Positions 6,219 through 9,067 of a stretch of 9,067 bases of DNA are shown one piece after another (positions within the stretch are counted from its first letter, which is position 1; every line of letters starts with the position of its first letter). The position numbers and the translations under genes were made by a program. Origin of the DNA: an uncultured Clostridia bacterium (lineage in GTDB: Bacteria; Bacillota; Clostridia; Oscillospirales; Acutalibacteraceae); NCBI GenBank assembly GCA_944381295.1, contig CALWKP010000271.1, forward strand, positions 1 to 9,067, in the 5' to 3' direction. Below the pieces are notes generated by a model. It worked only from the letters and a program-made list of their open reading frames with translations, made no database searches and was not told the origin of the DNA.

Positions 6219-7445
6219 TTATTCTCGATGAGAATGGCGTAGCCCGATGTCGTTGTGCAGGGCTCCGGCAATAGAGACCGCGTCATGCCCGAATTTCCGG
6301 CGGATCTCATCCAAAGTGGATTCCAAATGTTCCTGTTTTTCCAATTGTTCTCCACCGGAAAACAAGCTTAACTGTTCTGTTGCTTCGCTGGCGGGAATCA
6401 GATGGGTGGCGGTGACGGAGAGCATCCGCACAGGAGCATTGAGATTCCAGGATGCCTGAATAATGTCCATCGCAGTGGAAGCAATCACTTTGGATAGCCA
6501 TGTAGGAGAAACCAAGGTCTGTTGTCTGGAAATCACTTTGAGACTGGGATTTTTGATAGTGACCTGTACGGTATAGCATTTTAGGCCGTGTTTTCTGAGA
6601 CGGGCAGCAACGGAATCAGCAAGTGTAAAGACCCCTAATTTCAAATCGTCAATGCCGACGAGATTTCTACGGAAGGTCAGGTGATTGCCGATGGATTTTG
6701 CTTCCGGACGCTCAAAGTATGGACGTACCGGGCTGTTATCGAGACCGTTCGCATAATCAAAAAGGATCTCACCGTTTTTACCGAAGTGCTTTGCCAGAAG
6801 ATTGCGGTCGAATGCAGCCAGCTCGCCAATGGTGTGGATTCCCATATGGGCCAGGGAATCAACAGCGGATTTCCCGACAAAAAGAAGGTCGGAGACAGGG
6901 AGCGGAAAAACGATATCACGAAAATTTTCCGGAGAGATCACCGTGGTAGCATCCGGTTTTTTGTAATCGCTGCCCAATTTGGCGAAAATCTTGTTGAAAG
7001 AAACTCCCACAGAAATCGTCAGGCCGAGCTCGCTGCGGATGCGCTGGCGAAGGGTATCGGCAATCTGTTTTCCGGTACCAAACAGATGCAGACTTCCGGT
7101 GACATCCAGCCAGGATTCGTCGATGCCAAAGGACTCCACCAAATCGGTGTAGCTTTGGTAAATGGCGTTCGCAAGCCGCGAGTATTTCTGATATTCTTCC
7201 ATATGCGGGGGAACAAGGGTGAGATCGGGACATTTTCTTCTGGCTTGCCAGATCGTTTCAGCAGTCTGGATTTTGTATTTTTTCGCAAGTTCGTTTTTGG
7301 CGAGGATAATCCCATGCCGGTTTTCCGGGTCGCCGCAGACTGCCATGGGAATGTTGCGCAGTTCTGGTCGGAGCAAGCATTCCACGGAAGCATAAAATCC
7401 GTTGCAATCGCAATGGAGAATGGTGCGGTGAGAAGGCTGCTGCAT
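6219..7445 (-). CDS. dinB: DNA polymerase IV (Y-family)
   Basis: A 408-residue translesion DNA polymerase. The catalytic carboxylates are D13 in HCDCNGFYASVE and D109/E110 in GIDESWLD. Y18 occupies the steric-gate position that discriminates against ribonucleotides. N15 replaces the second Asp of the enterobacterial DMD motif, which is common in Firmicutes DinB. SVGVSFNKIFAKLGSDYKKP (145-164) is the usual palm/thumb signature, and the little-finger domain follows. Near the C-terminus QLSLF (358-362) is a canonical beta-clamp-binding peptide. The ATG at 7443-7445 with AAAGGGGG upstream is preferred over an in-frame ATG at 7562, whose 39 extra residues have no family counterpart. I found no LexA (CGAAC-N4-GTTCG) box in front of the gene, so SOS control is not evident. 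Confidence 0.95.
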   Translation of the reverse strand: MQQPSHRTILHCDCNGFYASVECLLRPELRNIPMAVCGDPENRHGIILAKNELAKKYKIQTAETIWQARRKCPDLTLVPPHMEEYQKYSRLANAIYQSYTDLVESFGIDESWLDVTGSLHLFGTGKQIADTLRQRIRSELGLTISVGVSFNKIFAKLGSDYKKPDATTVISPENFRDIVFPLPVSDLLFVGKSAVDSLAHMGIHTIGELAAFDRNLLAKHFGKNGEILFDYANGLDNSPVRPYFERPEAKSIGNHLTFRRNLVGIDDLKLGVFTLADSVAARLRKHGLKCYTVQVTIKNPSLKVISRQQTLVSPTWLSKVIASTAMDIIQASWNLNAPVRMLSVTATHLIPASEATEQLSLFSGGEQLEKQEHLESTLDEIRRKFGHDAVSIAGALHNDIGLRHSHRE

Positions 7446-7573
7446 AAAAAATCCCCCTTTCTCAGAAAACAGCGAAAACACTTGGGCGTTCAGCAAATCA
7501 TACAGTCCGGATGGGTTGCCAACTTGATCAAACAGAGAGATTTCCAAAGTGTTTTGACACATGTATTATAATA

Positions 7574-7602
7574 AGTATACCATAAAATTTACCTACTGTC
7601 CT
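7574..7602 (-). promoter_or_regulatory. dinB promoter
   Basis: On the minus strand -35 AGGACA (7597-7602), a 17-bp spacer and an extended -10 TGG-TATACT (hexamer 7574-7579). The predicted start near 7567 gives a leader of about 120 nt before the chosen dinB start. A second AT-rich TATAAT (7565-7570) lies just downstream but lacks a good -35. A weaker plus-strand promoter (TTGACA 7554-7559, 16-bp spacer, TATACC 7576-7581) overlaps these elements. Confidence 0.5.
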
Positions 7603-7661
7603 GAAATCGTTCGACAAAACAGATTATTTTACAAAAAACGCCAAATGTTTCCCTATTTTGT

Positions 7662-7690
7662 TTGATTTCTAGCAGTGTGCATGGTACAAT
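7662..7690 (+). promoter_or_regulatory. xpt upstream promoter
   Basis: -35 TTGATT (7662-7667), a 17-bp spacer and an extended -10 TGG-TACAAT (hexamer 7685-7690). The -10 lies at the first bases of the first 104-bp repeat copy, so the second copy carries the same TGGTACAAT (7786-7794), though without a recognisable -35 at the right distance. The transcript would start near 7697 and cross both repeat copies, giving a leader of about 275 nt. Confidence 0.55.
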
Positions 7691-7889
7691 AACCGCAGAG
7701 ATGCAGCAGCGCGGGCGTCCCGGCTGCAGGTTTGCGGAAAACCGGGCGACCGGAGGGAGCGAGCGCGATTTGCCCACCGCAGGTGTGGTACAATAACCGC
7801 AGAGATGCAGCAGCGCGGGCGTCCCGGCTGCAGGTTTGCAGAAAACCGGGCGACCGGAGGGAGCGGGCGCGATTTGCCCACCGCAGGTG
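7682..7889. repeat. Tandem duplication of a 104-bp structured unit
   Basis: Copy 1 is 7682-7785 and copy 2 is 7786-7889, directly abutting with a period of exactly 104. They differ at two positions only (G7736 to A7840 and A7762 to G7866). Each unit begins with TGGTACAAT and can form hairpins as RNA. The first is layered: CCGCA 7693-7697 with TGCGG 7733-7737, GCAGC with GCTGC inside, and CGGG-CGT-CCCG at the tip. The second is CCGG-GCGA-CCGG (7742-7753), with a GNRA-type tetraloop. The third is CACC-GCA-GGTG (7775-7785). It could be a dispersed intergenic repeat or a structured leader; I cannot tell from one locus. Confidence 0.9.
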
Positions 7890-7933
7890 CGCGACTTGCT
7901 CACCGCAGGTGCGCGACTTGCCCCGTAGAGGTG
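7868..7933. repeat. Three 22-bp tandem repeats
   Basis: Units at 7868-7889, 7890-7911 and 7912-7933 each begin CGCGA.TTGC and end AGGTG. Units 1 and 2 differ at 2 of 22 positions; unit 3 is degenerate (about 16 of 22 shared with unit 2). The first unit is also the 3' end of the second 104-bp copy. Units 1 and 2 each contain the small hairpin CACC-GCA-GGTG; unit 3 has lost it. Likely grown by slippage. Confidence 0.8.
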
Positions 7934-7970
7934 CGATTAAAAAACTCGGGAAAAGAAGGGAAAAAGGAAT

Positions 7971-8543
7971 ATGCGTGCGTTAGAAGAACGGATTCGGGAA
8001 GATGGTGTCTTAAAAAGCGGCGGAATCTTAAAAGTTGACAGCTTTCTAAACCACCAGATGGATATTGAATTTATCAACGAGATCGGCAAAGAATTTTATC
8101 GGCTGTTCCAAGAGGAAGGCGTTACAAAAATTTTGACGATCGAAGCGTCTGGCATCGGAATCGCGTGTATCACTGCACAGTATTTCCATGTACCGGTAGT
8201 GTTTGCAAAGAAAGTACAGTCCAAAAATCTGGATGGCGATGTGTATACCTCTACCGTACATTCCTATACTCATGGCAAAGAATATACCATCCGGGTGTCC
8301 AAGAAATACATTACCGAACATGACCGCGTGCTGATTATTGACGATTTTCTGGCAAAGGGAAAAGCAATTATCGGTTTGATGGATATTCTCAAACAAGCCG
8401 GTGCAACCGTAGTGGGCGCAGGAATCTGTATTGAAAAGGGATTCCAGGAAGGCGGGGCCTATCTGCGGAGTCAAGGACTGCGGGTGGAATCGCTGGCGGT
8501 TGTGGATCTGGATGAAAACGGCGGTATCCAGTTTCGCGAGTGA
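7971..8543 (+). CDS. xpt: Xanthine phosphoribosyltransferase
   Basis: A 190-residue cytosolic purine-salvage enzyme that converts xanthine and PRPP to XMP and pyrophosphate. The N-terminal KVDSFLNHQ (21-29) is characteristic of Xpt. The PRPP-binding loop is VLIIDDFLAKGKA (120-132), with the paired Asp D124/D125. IEASGIGIA (57-65) and FAKKVQSKNL (78-87) are other conserved parts of the family. Length is the family's usual ~190. The ATG at 7971 has GAAGGG and AAAGGA upstream. In Bacillus and many Clostridia xpt is controlled by a guanine riboswitch and followed by a permease; here neither is seen. It is followed 19 bp later by a broken DUF1653 gene and then a metallopeptidase on the same strand. 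Confidence 0.95.
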   Translation: MRALEERIREDGVLKSGGILKVDSFLNHQMDIEFINEIGKEFYRLFQEEGVTKILTIEASGIGIACITAQYFHVPVVFAKKVQSKNLDGDVYTSTVHSYTHGKEYTIRVSKKYITEHDRVLIIDDFLAKGKAIIGLMDILKQAGATVVGAGICIEKGFQEGGAYLRSQGLRVESLAVVDLDENGGIQFRE

Positions 8544-8562
8544 GAGAACCCAGGGAGCAGTG

Positions 8563-8778
8563 ATGAGAAAGATTTTACCGGGAAAATACCGCCATTTTAA
8601 AGGCGGAGAATACGAAGTACTGTATCTGGCAAAGCATTCGGAAACGGAAGAAGAATTGGTGGTATACCGCGCTTTGTATGGCTAACAGGGCGTTTGGGTA
8701 CGTCCCGCTGCGATGTGGAATGAATTGGTGGAAAAAGATGGCCGGATGGTGCCGCGTTTTGAACGTCTGGGAGAATGA
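8563..8778 (+). pseudogene. DUF1653 protein interrupted by an in-frame TAA
   Basis: The reading frame begins MRKILPGKYRHFKGGEYEVL, with AGGGAG just upstream. It passes through HSETEEELVVYRALYG to a TAA at 8683-8685 (codon 41), then continues in the same frame QGVWVRPAAMWNELVEKDG and ends MVPRFERLGE at a TGA at 8776-8778. Both halves together match DUF1653 (small ~65-residue proteins with a RHFKGG...HSET.EE.VVY.ALYG...WVRP...FE... pattern), so the stop falls inside the domain just before the conserved WVRP. No frameshift is needed; a single base change (for example GAA to TAA) suffices. The 40-residue product would lack the second half. The distal end overlaps the next gene as ATGA. A sequencing error is the main alternative. 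Function of the family is unknown to me. Confidence 0.85.
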
Positions 8779-9067
8779 TTGTGGACTACCTCTTGAAACG
8801 TACCCGCAGGAAAACGGTGGGCATTTATATCCTTCAGGATGGGACTGTTGAAGTGCGGGCGCCGCTGCGGGTGCCGAAAAAACAGATTGATGCGTTTGTC
8901 CTGAAAAAATGGGAATGGATTTTGGAAAAGTCCGGGGAAAAGAAAGCGGCCCAGGCCAGACGGCAGCAGTTTTCGGTGCATCCGGGAGATGTTCTGGAAC
9001 TGGCAGGGACACCCTATTGTGTGGAACTGGGAGAAAGCGTAAAACTCAGTGACAGGGTGCTGACGAT
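8775..9067 (+). CDS. YgjP-like (DUF45) metallopeptidase, N-terminal part
   Basis: The gene starts at the ATG at 8775, overlapping the DUF1653 terminator as ATGA, and is open to the end of the window (97 residues and 2 bases). The translation begins MIVDYLLKRTRRKTVGIYIL, then DGTVEVRAPLRVPKKQIDAFV and KKWEWILEKS, followed by a strand-rich VHPGDVLELAGTPYCVELG. The R.RKT..I.I...G.VEVRAP..VPK..ID.FV..K..WI pattern is that of the YgjP-like/DUF45 family (M48-like, often annotated as SprT-type or metal-dependent hydrolase). The zinc-binding HExxH of the family comes near residue 170-200 and is beyond the window, so catalysis cannot be checked. Overlap suggests coupled translation with the broken upstream gene, which may lower its expression. 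Confidence 0.8.
   Translation, partial: MIVDYLLKRTRRKTVGIYILQDGTVEVRAPLRVPKKQIDAFVLKKWEWILEKSGEKKAAQARRQQFSVHPGDVLELAGTPYCVELGESVKLSDRVLT

Larger units (their letters stand above)
7446..7970. other. 525-bp dinB/xpt divergent intergenic region
   Basis: No credible protein gene lies here. The left half (7446-7680) is AT-rich and contains the dinB leader and promoter. The right half (7682-7933) is strikingly GC-rich and consists of the duplicated 104-bp unit and 22-bp repeats. Frames open on both strands in the right half only repeat the same peptide twice, as expected from translating a duplication. I looked for a purine riboswitch aptamer (GTTTCTAC-type core) in front of xpt and saw none. Confidence 0.8.

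Noticed and set aside
6221..6235. Inverted repeat ATTCTC-GAT-GAGAAT at the dinB stop
   Set aside because: Six-base arms largely within coding sequence, no T-run and no match to a known operator arrangement; could be chance.
7446..7562. Longer DinB starting at ATG 7562
   Set aside because: The extra 39 residues do not resemble any DinB N-terminus; the ATG at 7445 has a purine-rich site and leads directly into the conserved HCDCNGFYASVE.
7554..7581. Plus-strand promoter TTGACA-N16-TATACC overlapping the dinB promoter
   Set aside because: The spacer is short and the -10 poor; a better xpt promoter lies at 7662-7690. Kept only as a note.
7682..7933. CRISPR array
   Set aside because: The 104-bp copies abut without unique spacers and the 22-bp units are contiguous; no cas gene is present.
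7589..8038. Proteins encoded by the GC-rich repeats on either strand
   Set aside because: The translations simply repeat the same peptide because the DNA is duplicated, they lack good ribosome-binding sites, and the plus-strand ones overlap the start of xpt in another frame.

Overview
The window looks like chromosomal DNA of a low- to mid-GC Gram-positive anaerobe, most likely class Clostridia and perhaps an Oscillospiraceae-type gut bacterium. The reasons are the clostridial-style feoA-feoB-Cys-rich small protein cluster, a Firmicutes-type DinB (DCN instead of DMD at the metal site), an xpt of the Bacillus/Clostridium type, a CGGC-domain protein and purine-rich ribosome-binding sites. This placement is inferred from gene content; no rRNA gene is present to confirm it.

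Layout. (1) 1-738: an unidentified fragment at the window edge and a minus-strand protein with an HELGH zinc-protease motif. (2) 800-3388, minus strand: an iron(II) uptake operon, feoA-feoB plus a 56-residue Cys-rich membrane protein, with a recognisable promoter and a strong hairpin terminator. (3) 3426-5807, minus strand: a two-gene operon of a large DUF1538 membrane protein and a tandem double-domain PII-like signalling protein. The two overlap by 8 bp, and the operon lies behind an extended -10 promoter whose -35 position is occupied by a near-perfect 21-bp palindrome. This is the least described unit in the window and the best candidate for a new system. (4) 5852-7445, minus strand: dinB (DNA polymerase IV) followed by a small CGGC-domain protein. 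(5) 7446-7970: a 525-bp region between divergent genes. It holds promoters for both directions, an exact-period tandem duplication of a 104-bp GC-rich, hairpin-rich unit, and a 22-bp tandem repeat. (6) 7971-9067, plus strand: xpt (xanthine phosphoribosyltransferase), a DUF1653 gene broken by an in-frame TAA, and the start of a YgjP-like (DUF45) metallopeptidase that runs off the window.

How the parts may work together. FeoA/FeoB and the Cys-rich protein form a ferrous-iron importer. The PII/DUF1538 pair has the logic of AmtB-GlnK (a membrane transporter with its own PII sensor made from the same message), but the transporter is not Amt and both partners are internally duplicated, so ligand and substrate are unknown. 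xpt is a purine-salvage gene usually preceded by a purine riboswitch in related bacteria; none is visible here, and the leader is instead occupied by the duplicated structured unit.
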